This document shows, piece after piece, positions 1 through 23,194 of a stretch of 64,000 nt of DNA (position 1 is its first letter; each line of letters opens with the position of its first letter). Both the position numbers and the translations under genes were made by a program. This DNA is from Anarhynchus alexandrinus. Taxonomy: Eukaryota; Chordata; Aves; Charadriiformes; Charadriidae. The DNA is taken from positions 3,599,029 to 3,663,028 of the forward strand of contig VUYV01000011.1 of the NCBI GenBank assembly GCA_008711295.1. Direction: 5' to 3'. Under the pieces are notes generated by a model. The model saw only the letters and a program-made list of their open reading frames with translations. It searched no databases and had not been told where the DNA came from.

Positions 1-4850
<4,850 letters not shown>

Positions 4851-4988
4851 CTGTTGCCAGGAACCGGTGCATTGCCAGGAGGAGCTGCGGTGATATTTTA
4901 ACCTTCATCTCGCTGTCTGTCTGCTTGAAGGCAGAGAAGTCCTGCTTCCTGTCCCGATGAGCTACCTTCTTTTTCGTCTTGTTATCAG
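4851..4988 (-). CDS. CNNM2: CNNM2 internal exon (probably exon 3): linker from the CBS pair to the CNBH domain
   Basis: This 138-nt exon encodes [20 protein letters not shown], then [20 protein letters not shown] and RFLAT, with split codons at both ends. It is the basic linker and first helices leading into the cyclic-nucleotide-binding homology domain of cyclin-M proteins, a domain that in this family mediates dimerisation and has lost cyclic nucleotide binding. The acceptor has a long C/T tract (CCCTCCCTTTCCCAG). The donor is unusual: the coding frame needs the exon to end ACAG and the intron to start GCAAGT, so the dinucleotide is GC rather than GT. The last G joins AA of the next exon to give glutamate. 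The Q-rich [20 protein letters not shown] segment matches CNNM2 better than CNNM4, from memory of the family. No frameshift or stop is present. Confidence 0.95.
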
Positions 4989-7018
4989 CTGGGAAAGGGA
5001 GGGTGGGAAAAGAAAGGAAGGAAGCGATTTCTGTTAGAACGGGGTCCAACACGAACCACGCGGGATGGAGTCAGCCGGGACGGCCACCCAGAGCACAGGG
5101 TGCAGACAGACCCCTCTGCAGCACACACAAAGCTCTGCTCATCGGCACGCAGCACAAACCATAAACAACCAGGGAGCTGTGCTGCGGGCTCATCCCGCTG
5201 TGAGCCCCTGTCCTGCAGACCCAGGCACCCACCGGCTCTGCCACTTCAACAGGGGGAAAGTCTCTGCTTGCAAACACCTAATTGCAGTGGCTCTGCATCT
5301 TACACATAAGGTGCGTGTGCATTTCTAGGTGGAGAGGAGGAGTCCTGCTCAGTGTTGCTAGTGATCAAAAAGTGGTGTTCTTCTAGAATATCTGCGACAA
5401 CTACTTTTTTCACATACATTCCTCAGAAAATTCCCAGCAAGTACATGGACTAAATATACAATAACATTTCTTAAGCTGTACCACGGCTTCACTGACAGCT
5501 TTAGCAAAATCTGCATGTCTTTGGTCCAAGTAGCTCCCAATGTCTAGCGTTTGCAGTTTCTTTTGTCCTGTACAAACTTCAGCAAAGGCTGGTCAGGTCT
5601 ACAGCCTGGAGGTGAGAATATATGGCCTCTTTACATGCACCGAAGCCAGAATGAAGTACAGAGTAGCTTCAGGAGTTCAGATATGGGAATTTGCCTGCTA
5701 GTGATCCTGGACTCCTGTCCTTTATTGAGCTAAATACTTGTCACTTGGTTCGTCTGTGTCTCAAAACAGGCTCTGTGGTGGGGAATCCCTATTTGTGAAA
5801 GACAACATGAAAAATGGAGTTGCAGAGGCACAAACAACCAGCTATCGTCATCCACCCACTGAGCTAATCTGCCAAAATGTCTAGGAAACCAGGCAAGCGG
5901 AGAGCTAGAGGCATGTTGGGGCATAGTATACATCAATTCCAGAGAGAAGAGGTCTCTGCTCAGATGGCAGGGTCTTGGCTCTTCTCTGTTGACACAGTGC
6001 GTATGGTGGCTGAAGCAGCAGAATGCTGTCAGACAGCTCTGAGCTCCACCATATATTGCAGGAAACCCAATTACCGTGAGCCCCTCAGTCTTAAGGCACG
6101 GCTCAGGTTCTAGGGCCTTAGTGGGGCAAGATACTGAAAACACTATAGCTACTTGTCTATCAGACCCCTAGTCATTGGTTTAAAATGACTGGACTTCTGA
6201 GGGACCACAGGCAGTTTTGGTACATTGATTCACTGCAGAGAATTCAGGCAAGCACACAAAGAGGTGTAGGTGAAGCTAACACTCTGAAACCTCACACATA
6301 CTCCAGTTAGCTGTTGTCAGATTTTGGGTTTTGCATGCAAAGATGATTAAAGGAATGTACCATAGCAAGGAAGCCAATGAGATCTGCAGTCCTGTAGGTG
6401 TCCAAATATACACTACAGACTACATAAGGCTAAAAGCGGTTAAGTTTGGGGCTTCGAAATGCACAATATTGGTAATTAACAGATTTCTAGAAAGATTTTC
6501 CCAAGTCACCTGGCCTTTTGGATATGAATACATTTAGATCCTCAACTTCCCATGGACAAGCCTCTACGATAGGACCATCACAGACTCAACAGCAATACTG
6601 CACTGACAGTAACCTACCTACTCTAGATATCTAAAGCTCATTCTGTGAGCAGTGCAAATCAGAAAATCGGAGATGCTTGTTCCCAAGCACACGGACAAGA
6701 ACGATGACGACCCATGCCCTTTTTCTTCTTTGAAACCAGAAGACTCTTACCCTAGTAGTACTTTACCCAGGACCTGGACTACATCAGGGACTGCAGTTTC
6801 TCTTTCAAAAGCAGGAATAGAAACCACCCAAGGCAACCCTGCCTTAGGAATATAGTTTGAGACAGAGCTTATCTGTACTTGTAGTTAAAGGAAAGACGGA
6901 TACCAAAGCAATAGAAAGTGAACAGGAGAAAAGTCCCACAGAAGCTCTCACTAGGTCCTACCTCTTGTAAGAGGTAAGAAGAACAGAAACTGCTTTTTCT
7001 GAAAAGCTCAGAGAATGC

Positions 7019-7039
7019 TTTTTTTTTTTTTTTTTTTTT
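7019..7039. repeat. T homopolymer, 21 bases
   Basis: An uninterrupted run of T on the plus strand (A on the CNNM2 strand). No adjacent retroposon body was recognised on either side. Confidence 0.95.
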
Positions 7040-8874
7040 ACAATGCCGTGGGCTGAGATGCTTTCTCACAAGGAGCTCCATCATTGCTCTCTTCAAAGAG
7101 ATAAAAATCAACACAAGTACAAGTTTTGGCCCTGGGACAGGGAAACATCTCTTCAGCAGGGCAGCAAAGCAGCTCTATGAATGAGCTGTACCACCACAGG
7201 CTTCACACTGCACTTAAATCTTTCCGTCTGCATCAGTCATCAAGGTAAGAGACCCAGACTCTTAATCAAATGATGGGTGATTTCAGTTCCTCCTATTGTT
7301 TCCTTGGCAGCTGGTCCAGAAACCTTCCCCCAAGAAAACCATTACACAGTGAGAGCACAGCCACATGGCCTAAAGCCATTATCTTGGCTTACTGTTGTAA
7401 GCGATGGTCTTAATTGTTCTTCACTATCCAAACAACTTCTGAGCTGCTTGTAAAATATAGGAACCAAGGATTGGATGGTGACAGAAGTAATTGAATCTAG
7501 ACCAAGTATTTCCTGTCTATCCTTTCTACTGAAAGTGAGATGGAGACCTGGGCACTGAAGTTATCATGGCATGCTGAAGTGATCTCTGCTTAGAGTGCTG
7601 TGATGCTGTTTGGTTCTGCGACACAAGCCAACATGCTGTGTGAGGGATACCCTAAGTATAACTTTTGGTGAGATATCAACAAATACTGTGACTATCTTCA
7701 GCAGGTTCTGGGAACATTTAGGCTTTTTCCTTCAAATCACAGGCAGTAAGGCTGACCGTGAGCTTTTGGGCTGAGGGAAGGATCGTAAGAAGAGGATGGG
7801 TCCAAATACCAGTAAGGTTGTGATCTCTCTTGTAATATTCCTGAACTTCCAGGCCTGATGCAGAACACCATAAATGATTGCATGTATTTGCTTGAAGGAC
7901 CCAGCCTGGGCTGGAGATGGCTACAGAGAAGGGAGTTCAAACCTCAGATCACCCATTCAGTTGGGCAGGGAGGCAGCAGAGAGATGGGAGCTGCAAATGC
8001 ATCCGGACAATGTTCTGGGACAGGTTCTTGTTCTCTTCTTGTGCTCCTTTTTGTCCTTTTGTCTTTAGGATCTGTACTAACCAGGGCAGACATCTGCAGT
8101 GAGCTCCAGACAAGAGAATGAGGACAAAAATATTTCATCAAATGGAAGTGTGGTTCGGTCTAGCACACAAGAACTGTACAAGGACAGAGACAGATGATGT
8201 GCATCCATCAGCTACTCCAGGAAAAGAAAGCACAGTTCCCAGAGGACTAAACTCACTGACCCTGTGCCCATATTCAGTACCAGGGTGCCCGGCCCAAGGC
8301 AGTAAGAGGTGGATGCCAGAGTTGTTTTGGCAACTAACAGAAAACCAGCAGGACTAAACCTGAAGTTCTAAACCAGCCTGATATAGCTTCCCATAAGGAC
8401 GCAGCTTCTGCAGCCTACTGGTGCTAGACAGCAGAAGGTTAGCAAGTCCACAGTCTTGACAGCCAACAAAGTACACCACTTTCTAACAGGTGGCAACAAC
8501 CTTGGTCTATCGAAAGATTAGATTCCATCTACAGAAAGCTCTGCTCTACTAGCGTAGGATACTGATGTACACTCTGCCAACATCTGTAGGTCTTGCCAGA
8601 CAAATTGGTGTTGCACAACCTTTTCTATGTTGCTACACTTCCACCGGATGACAGAAGAAATACTTATTACAGCAAACAATTTTTATTCCCGTAGCTCCAT
8701 GTTTGAAATGGGAGTAGTGATAAAGAGTTTACTAGCATATACATTTAACGTACCTGCTTTGACAGCTGTTTGGAAATAGGAATGTTAGGGTAAGATGTGG
8801 TCTTCCCCTCAGGGAAGTGACTTCCCAAGTCTAAAAACAAAGCATTAGGTGAAAGCTATTGCAGCTGCAGCAGT

Positions 8875-8995
8875 GCAGCTCCGTAACACACGTGCCCCAC
8901 GGCCCGGCACTGAACGCCCCCGCAGCGTGGGCTTGCTGGGGGTCGTAGTCCCTGAGACAGACTGTTGAACAGCATGTGGGTGAGCACGTAAAAAG
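8875..8995. other. CpG-rich patch with E-box and ZNF143-like motif
   Basis: About nine CpG dinucleotides lie in roughly 115 bp, in an intron where CpG is otherwise scarce. A palindromic E-box CACGTG sits at 8889-8894. On the minus strand around 8932-8950 the sequence ACTACGACCCCCAGCAAGC matches 15 of 19 positions of the ZNF143 site as I recall it (ACTACAATTCCCAGMATGC). It could be a small intragenic promoter or enhancer, or a remnant of one. Function is inferred from motifs only. Confidence 0.35.
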
Positions 8996-10561
8996 GCAAT
9001 GTAAGCTGGTGCTCACAACCAGACTATTTACCCGCAATGAGCAGAATACGCGCACAAGGGTGTGTTAAGGTATTTCATTTGTAGAAATATCCCAGATTTT
9101 TTGTGGGCCAAACCCTCTCTGAATCTGTATGCATGAAAAACAGCAGCACTCCAGTTGTACTAGGGGGGTGATTGAATTCATCTTATTAGAAAGAGCTAAA
9201 TAAGACAGGTCACCAGTCAAACCCGGGTCAGAACAGTGAACTCCATGTTCCTCAAGTGGACTCTGCAGTCTGAGGCCAACACAGAACATACAGCTTTCTC
9301 TCCAGGGTTGAGAAATGCTCTCCCACCATGGCTAGGGCCATGGGAGTGCAGGACAGATGCCTGTAGTGTGTCAACCATGAAAAAATACTGCAACTTTCCA
9401 ATACTAAGAGCCAAACACACTGACAGCTCTTCATTGTCACACTGGCTGAGACATACTCAGAGCCTACCTGTGTCATGACAGAAACCTCTTCTCTCCGCCC
9501 CATCAGCATCCTCAATACAAAGTCTCAAGCTCAAAAGTACTTAGCCTATCCAGATGTTGATAGGTCAAACACATTTAACAATTTTTATTGCTCCCATCTT
9601 CTCCTTGCTCCCAACATCTCTGCAAGCCATAAGACATAGCAGACTAGAGCAATCTGAAGAAATACCACATGTTTATTGGGTATACAACCCTCAAGAAATT
9701 CAGCTGCAGAGCTTCAGCAGTGAGAACAGCTTTCAGCAAAAGCTGTAAATTTACAATTGCTTCTACCCTAACACAGTTCAAATGGATTTTCATGGAAACA
9801 GCAGAAAGGCAGAGCTCCAACACCAAGGTCAGCCATTTCATCAAATTTCAAGTTTCCATCAAAGCAAAACAAAACATTTTTTTAGACTTCAGAACAAAGG
9901 CATAACAACGCTGCCAACATTTTTCATAAGGTCTACTTTTAAGTAAACACCTAACATAAATCAGCCCAAAGGTTTAAAGTTGACTTGGTCTGAGCTGAGC
10001 AAGCCAGCTTGGTCTTACAACGAAAAGCATCAGAGAACTCCAGTATGAGATGGGGTTACCAGCACTGACACACTGATATCAACATCAAAAACAAGCTGCC
10101 TTGACATAACATTGACAATAAGGTACTTTCAGTAAACCCGAAGCATGTTCCCATCGCTACACCAATTGGAAGTGGCTACAGCACATCAATCTGCCCAGAT
10201 CCAAAATCACATTTTCTGTGATCCTCACAGCTTCTCTGGATTTCTCCTCTCTCCCTTACTGCTTCAGTTTCCTTCAACCTAAACAGGAGAATGAACTCCG
10301 GTGCTTCATAAAGTAACTAGAAGTTCATCTTCATGGTACATAACAGGAGCCATCCCCCAGAATTTCCTGCATCCTCCAGGAAGCCTAGGAAGTTTCCCTC
10401 CTATTCTGAACCAGGAATTTTCAACAGTAAAATTTCCCAGGAAGGGGAGTTTCAAATGAACTCATGTTCACCAGATCTATCTTGTTAATCTAGGAAGTCT
10501 TCAGATAGTAAAATTAAATTCTCATTTCCTTGACCTCTAACATGCTATTAATGGTCAAAGC

Positions 10562-10574
10562 TTTTTTTTTTTTT
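10562..10574. repeat. T homopolymer, 13 bases
   Basis: An uninterrupted T run inside the CNNM2 intron. No flanking element was recognised. Confidence 0.9.
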
Positions 10575-11969
10575 GTCCTGAAGAACACCACAGAATGATC
10601 TATGCAGTGTCTCTTAACAAAAAAGGGAAAAAAAAACTCATTGAAAAGCATATGCAATGCTTTTTCACTCATAGAAACATGGAAATACCTCAAAGGTGAT
10701 GAGACAAAGGCAGGATCTTTTTGGAGTATAAAAGAAAGTCTGAATTCACTCTGTAAAGGCATTATGTGGTAACTGATTAGTCCAACAATTCGTTTGTAAA
10801 GGTATGAAAAGAAATCAATACTAACTGGACTCCCGCAATTTCCATAGTAATTAGACTGTTTAGCATACTGTAAAACACAACTGTGATTTACATGAACCAT
10901 TGGACACAAATACTGGTAAAATACTGACCAGCTACAGAAAGTAGGGCAGGCAATAACAATCTATTAGGAAAAGTAGAAGTATGTCTATCTACTATCCCAC
11001 AGTATAAAGTGCTCATTTGGCTTGGAGGGAGGATAGAAGATGCTTATATTGACCTGAAAAAGATGCTGTAGAAACATTCAGATCCCTTTCACAAGGAAAG
11101 AAAAAGAAATCAAAAGAAAGCTGAACAACATTGACTATTTCTATTACAATAGATTCTAGGGACATCCTTGTGCTACACGCGAACGCATAGTAAAAAATAG
11201 CATCTGCCACCAAGTGATCAAAGTACAGATAAGACAGATGAAGAATGACAGAAAGGAAGTCCAGTATGCACAGGCCAGATTGTGCAGATGGGAAGAGAAG
11301 CAAAGGCACATTAGGTAACTGGCCAAAGACCAGACAAACTCTAAACTGTGAAAGAAAAGAGTCCAGATCTCTCAAGTCCCAGGTAATGCTCGACCTGCAG
11401 CACCATCTCCTTCAACATACGTTAACACAAAGGAAGGAAGGAGCTGTACCGAGTGATAAACAGGAGAATCATTTAGGACATGTTGGGTTTCAGCCCTGAA
11501 AAAATGAGTGACAGAGAGAGACTCTAAAGAGACTGCATTCCCCTTCCCTGAGGTACGGTATTTGCCTGCCTTATTCCTAAAGTACGGTAGTACATGGACT
11601 ACAGGCCCTTGAGGCAGAGAGAGGTTAGGGGAAAACGTGGGAGGTCATAAGCATTGTAACAAAAGGGTTTAAACAAGGCCAGTGTGGTGGAGATCAGCTA
11701 ACGGGAGAGACCAGATTGTTGCAGATGTAAACCTTCTTGATGGAAGGGTCAAATAAAGCAAGCTGTCCTGTTTCTGAATTAAGACAGCATAAAGGGATGA
11801 GATGCCCATGCTGCGAAAATAAAAATTACTTTGACCATCTAAGGGATCTGCAGGTCATTCAACCATTGAGATTTTAAATCAGCAACTTACATCTCTCAAA
11901 ACACAGCTATTGACACAACTGCTGATGGAGTCTTCCCTCTTGTCTATAAACAAAGTGCAAATATTTCTA

Positions 11970-16494
<4,525 letters not shown>

Positions 16495-17260
16495 CGAAGA
16501 AACAGGCTGACAGGAACATTATGAAGTTCAATAAATGCAAATACAAAGTCATGAACCTGGGACAAAATAATCCCCATGCATTTGTACCGGGAACTGACTG
16601 GCTGGGTCTGCAGAAAAGGACTCTGTGGTCCTGGTGGACAAGGTACATGAGTCAGTGGTGTGCCCCCGCAGCAATGAAAGCAAACTGTGCACTGACTACA
16701 TTTGTACGTGTGTACTAGGCAGGTCAAGGGGAGGGATTATTTCTCTCTATTTGGCACTTGTGAGACTGCATCTGGAGTACTGGTGCCCAGTTTGGGGTTC
16801 TCCAGTGCAAGACATTGACAAACTGAAGCAATTCCAGTGGATGGATGCTAAGATGGTCAGGGGCTGGAGCCCACGATGCACAAGGGAAAGCAGAGGGAGC
16901 TGCATTGGTTGAATCCTGCAAAGAGAAGGCTAAGGAGGGTCTTAGAAGTCTTTACATAGCTCATAGTAGGATGCGGAGAAGACAAAGATAGATTATTCTT
17001 GGAGCTAGATACTGATGGGATAACAGACAATAGACACAAGTTTCAAAAGTGGAAACTCTCCTTAGATAAGGAAAACTTGCTCCCCATGAGGGTGGTCAAG
17101 CACTGGAACAGGGGCCCAGAGGGGTTGTGAAATCTCCATCTTTGGAGGTATTCAAAACTCAGTGACCTAAGCCAACTTCAAAGGTAGCCTGCTCTGAAGA
17201 GGGGGTTGGACCAGATGACCTTCCAGACGTGTCTTCCTGTATTATCCTGTGATTCTAAGA
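16495..17260 (+). mobile_element. CR1 LINE, old degenerate 3' fragment
   Basis: The plus strand carries broken pieces of the CR1 ORF2 C-terminal region. Near 16528 the frame reads IMKFNKCKYKVMNLGQNNP (CR1 usually has [18 protein letters not shown]). Near 16740-16840 it reads ALVRLHLEYWCPVWGSP, the [14 protein letters not shown] block. The non-coding end follows (GTGGTCAAGCACTGGAACAG, later GGTTGGACCAGATGACCTTC) and finishes in a degenerate octamer tail GATTCTAAGA. Frames are interrupted by several indels, so this is older than the 49775-50675 copy. The left boundary is approximate. Confidence 0.85.
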
Positions 17261-20200
17261 GACCTTTGAATGGAGGCCTGACTGAAATCCCAGCCCAAAA
17301 TTAATTTCTGACTTTTCATTCCTGAATTTCTGCTTAGGAACCTAAAAAAATTGCAAAATTTTGAGTACATAAGGATGATATGTAAAGACAGCAAGTAAGT
17401 TTTACTGATTGGGAATGCCACAATATGGCCTTGTATGTGACCAAAAGTAATAGCCAAATGACACTACTAGCCAGACTACACTGCAGAAAATTATAATACC
17501 ATTTGCACAGCTTTAAAGCAAAAGTGGGATCTCAGGAAGTGGTTCAACAGCAGAGGTGTAACTCAGGGGCTCTGAGCAATGAGTAACAACTTATACGTAA
17601 TGTGTAGAAGCTTTTACCATGAGTAAGCAACTAGAGATGCCTCTGTTTCTGCAGGAGGCGGCTGCTGAACTTAGTAACTGCGAAGATTTTTATGTGTTAT
17701 TTCCCCCATGCAAGAAACAGACCTCACTAAAGGCCCTCGGTTTCCATTTATTAACCAAAAAATCAGTGCTAAATCAAAGCTATGGTAGACATTTACAAAA
17801 CAGAAGATTCCTGTTAAGTAATTTTGTGGTAAAACTGGAATCAGGCTAGTCCATTTTTGTTAAAACCAGTAACCTGAGTCCATTTGCTGTTGGTGAGTGC
17901 CCTGGAACATTAAGCTATAAACTGTTTAATATGCCTACAATGACATGGAGAAAAATCCCAGCAGGTATTTAGCTGCCCTTGAATTTGCTAACTAACGATC
18001 TGTGCTTCTGAAAAATCTCCAGGTTTATTCTTATGCAACTGTTTTGGGTTTGACTGATTTTGCAAAGGTAAACAATTTGGTCTGTCAGTGAGATTCACAG
18101 GTTCAACAATACATTATGCAAAACAATCCATTTTAAAATGTGCTGTATAATTTAACCATTAAAAACAATTCCCTCTAGAATAGCATTGGCTTGCAAGCAA
18201 TTATACCTAAGTAACAAGTGTTTTCCTAAATTTCTTTTCTGCAGCACAGTTCAAGGACATTAAATCTCTCTTCTATTAGCAGAAATTTGCATTCATACTG
18301 TTGTTTTTGCACTTTGATTATTTTCAATGCTACTTCCTCCCCCACCACAGTAACTGGTGTACTCTGTCTTTGGGTTCACAACACAACACCGTCCACAGAC
18401 TCGAGAGAAACCCAAAACTTCTGCACAAACATAATCTAGATTTAGACCAGGCTTTTTAGATGCTGCTCTTTTCAGCAGCAAAACACACGATTTTTTAATA
18501 TATATTTGGGAAGGGAACCCAATAACTAACATTCATTTAATACAGCCATATTAAATTCATCCAGACCCTCAAGGAAATGAGTGAACCTATCAGTGCAACC
18601 ACAGGGAATACAGTGATTCTTCGCCTTTAAACCGGAGAGCTTACAGTCTCGTACAAACATTAACTAGAAACCACATCAGCCTTCACAGGAAAATAAAAAA
18701 GGAGCGCTTTAAATAGATTCTTTGTGTTAAAGCCCATTTTAGTGGGAGGACACCAAAAAAAGGAAAAATTAAGGAGAGTTTCAGAATGACTTCCTGACAG
18801 TGAATTGTATTTGTAAGGAATACTTTCCCAAGGGAAATGGCAGAAGCTCAGTTACTTGCAACTTTGAAAACTTGACTGGACAAAGCTCCTAGAAAGGACT
18901 CAATAATTCTCCGCTGCCCCATGGCAGATGGAAGAGAAGCGATGAGCTAACATTTTCCATCTCCAGCAGCCTATCACTCGGTGCAAGCGCTCCAGCTCAA
19001 CTGCTGCTGCCTACCCTTCAATCCGTTCCGGTCAGACCTTGGTGAGAAGCATGCTGCTAAACTGAATTTACTTTGCTGCTGGTTCTAAGAGTGAGAGCGT
19101 AGAAAGAGAAAGCTGCTACCTGCTCCAGCTTTACAAGCTACTGAACTGAACCTGGCAACAAACTTGGATCAGGAGCTGAGAAGTCACCATAGGTCCGCGA
19201 GTAAAGGAAACTAGCTGAGAACCAGAAATAACTTGAGAGTAAGCAAAAAGGCCGTTTCAACTCAAAGTTTTGCTATCAAAGTGGAGATCTTAGGGAAGAA
19301 CCAGGAGAAGTAAGAACATTTAGGGAAAACTATTACCAGGTGTAGGCAGGCAGCAAGAGTGACATCGAAGAGCAGAGAGAAAAAATTTCAAAAACTCCTT
19401 GAACAGGGACAGTGTGCCAATGCTTTCCAGTCATGCAGTCCTTACCCAGTAGGGAATTTGGGCTGGATATGGCTGGGACTGACAATAACCAAAGTCCACA
19501 GAGGTGTAAAATGCATACCACTTGCCAGGCTGCTCTCAGTGTTGGCCAGAACATCTGATTTCAGCCTGGTAAATAGACAAACACAAGCTGCTTTCCAAAA
19601 CTGGAAGCTAGTGCCCTAGAGAAGTATCCACTGGATCCAAAGTAGGAGACAGAGAGATGGAAAATGTAACGCTTGAGAGAGAAAACTCTCCAGAAAGCAG
19701 GGTGTTTTTTGATACCCTCTGAGGCTCTACCCTGAGTTCAAGGTTATGATATCAGGACAGTGGTGCCCTCAGATGAGAAACAGGTTGGAAGTTTAAAAAA
19801 CAAGTCAAGGAAGCACTTCAGGGACTGCAGCAAACTAAAGCTGAGAGAAGAGGTGGCAACAATGAGAAGAAAAAATATTGAGTCTGTAGAGAGACCTATT
19901 ACTACTTGGACTAATGCAGAACAAAAAATTCACATAAAATTTAAGGCAAGCAAACAGAATACTGAAGTAATTCTTGGTCATGATTCAAGTCTTCCACACT
20001 AGATTCAAAAGATACTGAAGTGTGACTTACGCTGATGTGATTTCCCCCGTGCCTCCACTTCCCAAAGCAACTAATGACCTTTTGGAAAGAAGCGTAAGAA
20101 ATGCATCTCCTTACTGACTTGCACCTCTACAGTATGGTCAACAAGGATTTTTTCGTAGTGTTCAAGGGCCCTAAAAAGGAGCCATGCTAATTTTATTACT

Positions 20201-23194
20201 TCCCTGTTTGTTCAAGATTGTCCCCATTGATTTCAGCATTCCTTCAGGGATGAAGAGCAGGCACCAGCCAGCAAAAATGCAGCCAGCAGAGGGAGCGCAA
20301 AACCTTGGGTTTGCTAAACTCAAAGCTCCAGGTCCTCCCCAGACCTCAGTCCAGCAGCAAGCAGATGGAGAGGAGAGGTCCCAGATTTTGGCATTGGTGG
20401 GGTCTGCTGCTGAATCCAGGCAGATCTCATTCGAGAGATGTATACTTCAGCCTGGGACTCAACAGCAAGGACCAACATCTCCCATGTCCTGTTCAGTGTC
20501 TCCTTCTGTCACTTTGCATTGCTGTGTCCTGGTGTCCACCCCACCTTCCTCCCTCTCCCTTGCCCTAGGGGCAAAAAATTTCTTGAGCCCTTCATAAGGC
20601 CACAGGAGAGAAACTGTCACCTTGTTAAGTCACCTCCATAACTCCACCTGTCCAACAGGCTGCTTCCACTAACCAACCGTTAATCCACTAAATAAAAACA
20701 AGAACATCAAGAGACATTTGTGAGCAACAAAAATAGAAGTCAACACAAAACAACGATGAACTCCAATTACTTTGATGTTCAGGTAACAAAAACAGGACAT
20801 CAACAGAAACAGCAGCCTTGTTGTGTATCATCACAGCCAAAAATCCTACTGATCTAATCCTCCCTCCCTCAATTCCTAGAACAAACCGAGTTTAGTTTGG
20901 GGAGCTTCTAGATTTTGGCATCTACACCATGAGATTTTAAACTCTACAAAGGTGCAGTACTAGAAGGCACAACAGAAACACGTTTGGACATTAGGAGGAG
21001 GTTAGCTGAGGCCAGTGTGCTTACATAAGGACCTAAACCGCCCTGAGAGCAAAGCCCACGAGCTGAAAAGGAAGAGCAGCATCTTGGGACTGTGGGTCAT
21101 GAAAGGAACTGGGGGCTGGATATATTATCTTTTTTTTTTTTACCACCATCATCAGCTCCTGTAGTTTACTTTTAGCTCACTATTTAGGACATAAATTTAA
21201 AAGAGCTTTTGTGTTACCAACATCTTAGATCATTAATATTCTATTTTAATGACCTGCTTTACTTCAGGCCATTTATATCACATGCAGTTTGCAATTCCAG
21301 CAGCTCAAAACCCCAGCTGCTCGATGGCACCATCAGATTTTTCAAGCTCAGCACAAGGCTTTCTAATTTATATTGCGGCAGGAGGCAGGGAAAGCTTAAC
21401 GAAAAGCTACTCTGTTCACTTTCTAAATTGGTGACGGCATCCTTCACCCAGCAGGATTTATACAACCCCAGAACCACTTACATGCATGCTCTTTCACGGT
21501 GAGCGAAGACATGGGATAAACCCACCTATAAACAGGACCGGTGCCAGTGACCTCGAGACTTCGCACAAGTGCGGGATTGGGGCCACGTGAGCACTCACGC
21601 TCTGACCCGGCACATTTGTTTCCCCGAAATGTAACATGGGGCACACCAATGCACACACCGTGAGGTGGCAGCCACCGTTACGGACCAACTTCCAATCACT
21701 TCAGCAGAAAATGAAGGATACCGCAGCAATTCGAAAGCACAAGAAACACAACCTTCTTCTCCCACTGGCTTTTAGTTTGGGTCAGGTCCCATGAGGTGTA
21801 CTGATGCAAAAACGGCTGCTGCAGAACCATCTCTCATACTGTCAGCAAATTCAATGGGAAGGGGGGAATATCCTCAGGCTGGAAAGTGACTCCTTTAAAG
21901 GCTAAAGGTATGGGATATCTAAACATAGCAAAGTGTCAAAACAGACCCAAAGCCATGTATCAGAGAATGTCAACTGGAGTGATCATTTCCAACCTTCTGA
22001 AGCCACCAGTATCATCTTCACTTTGCTTTGGTGCAATTTTACCTAACGAAACAGAGCAGAGCACTGCTGACTCCTGGCCCCATGCCTCTTCATCGAGAAC
22101 ATGTACAGATCTACAGTTGGGGGTGGGTGGACAACAATCATTTAAACCACCCAAAGACTTGATGAAACTGTCTGACACAACAGCAAACAGACAGAAGAGC
22201 ACCTGTGATTTCAGAACTGGGCATCGCAGATACCTAACTGCCTGCAAACTGCAGGTTTTTTGCAAAATACCAATACAATAATGTATAGGGGGAAAAAAAC
22301 CCATGATTTTGCATTTTGCTAAGGATTTAAGTAGATTTTATCTTGATGACATGTTACTTTAAAAACCCGTCATGCAAAGAGGCCAAAAGAACTAGTTCAA
22401 ATGCTGGCTCAGCATCTCCAGGGAAAGGAAAGATTACAGTAAACTGCCTTGCTTGAAAGAGTGACAATACAGATGGTATATTTGAATGCATTCTTAATGC
22501 TACTGAGGAACACATGCAGAATGACTTGCTTTGTTCCTAGGAGTTTTCAATTACTCGTATATGTAAGATTTTCAAGTGAACTAGTAATACAACATCAACT
22601 TTCCGTCCACACAAGGAAAGATTAATTTTCTCAAAAAAATGGTGTTACTGGGTCAGATTTTAGAAATAGAGATTTCAAAGATCAATCTCTGTGGCAATTA
22701 CACTATGAATATTTTTAATTACTGACTTTATAAAGCAACTTCTTAAAGTTTCCATTTGTGAACAACGATCTAATTAATGCTTCTTTGTGCCACCCTGCAT
22801 GGCTCTCTGGTAGGCTGAGTTTGCCCAGAGTTCTTGAAGGAGGAAGGAAACCTCTCAGATAAGACAGAAAAGCTTTGCTCCTTCAACAACAGCCACTGGA
22901 GGGAACTGGAGGTAAGGTGAAGTGGTAGCCTTGCCCTTTGAGCAACAAGACACTGGAGACAAAATGAAGAGGAGAAAAGGAGTCTAAACCAGGAGACTGA
23001 ATTTGTGAACTTGCCACCGCTGGTTTTGCAGTGATGAAGAGTTCCTTTACTCCAGAAGACGGAGGTCCAACAGGATCTACCCAGATTGTGAAGAAAATCA
23101 GTCTGAGACTGAGACCACAGTCTATAATGAGTAACCAACAGCAGCTGCCTTTCATAGGTCTGCTTTTCTATTCTTTTAAGCAACTCCTTGATTT
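17261..23194. other. Intronic sequence, no gene recognised
   Basis: Mostly unique AT-rich DNA. It holds a T12 run (21130-21141) and a CpG cluster at 21496-21684 (listed separately). Open frames of 130-137 codons (20184-20597, 21886-22281, 22770-23183) show no domain or repeat signature and overlap frames on the opposite strand. Confidence 0.55.
21496..21684. other. CpG-dense stretch with E-box
   Basis: Thirteen CpG dinucleotides occur in about 190 bp, with an E-box CACGTG at 21584-21589. The surrounding intron is CpG-poor. It is too short for a classical CpG island. It may be an enhancer-like element or an old GC-rich insertion. Confidence 0.3.

Noticed and set aside
22770..23183. 137-codon minus-strand frame just before a CR1 copy
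   Set aside because: It does not match CR1 ORF1 or ORF2 and overlaps another open frame in a different phase, so it is probably chance.
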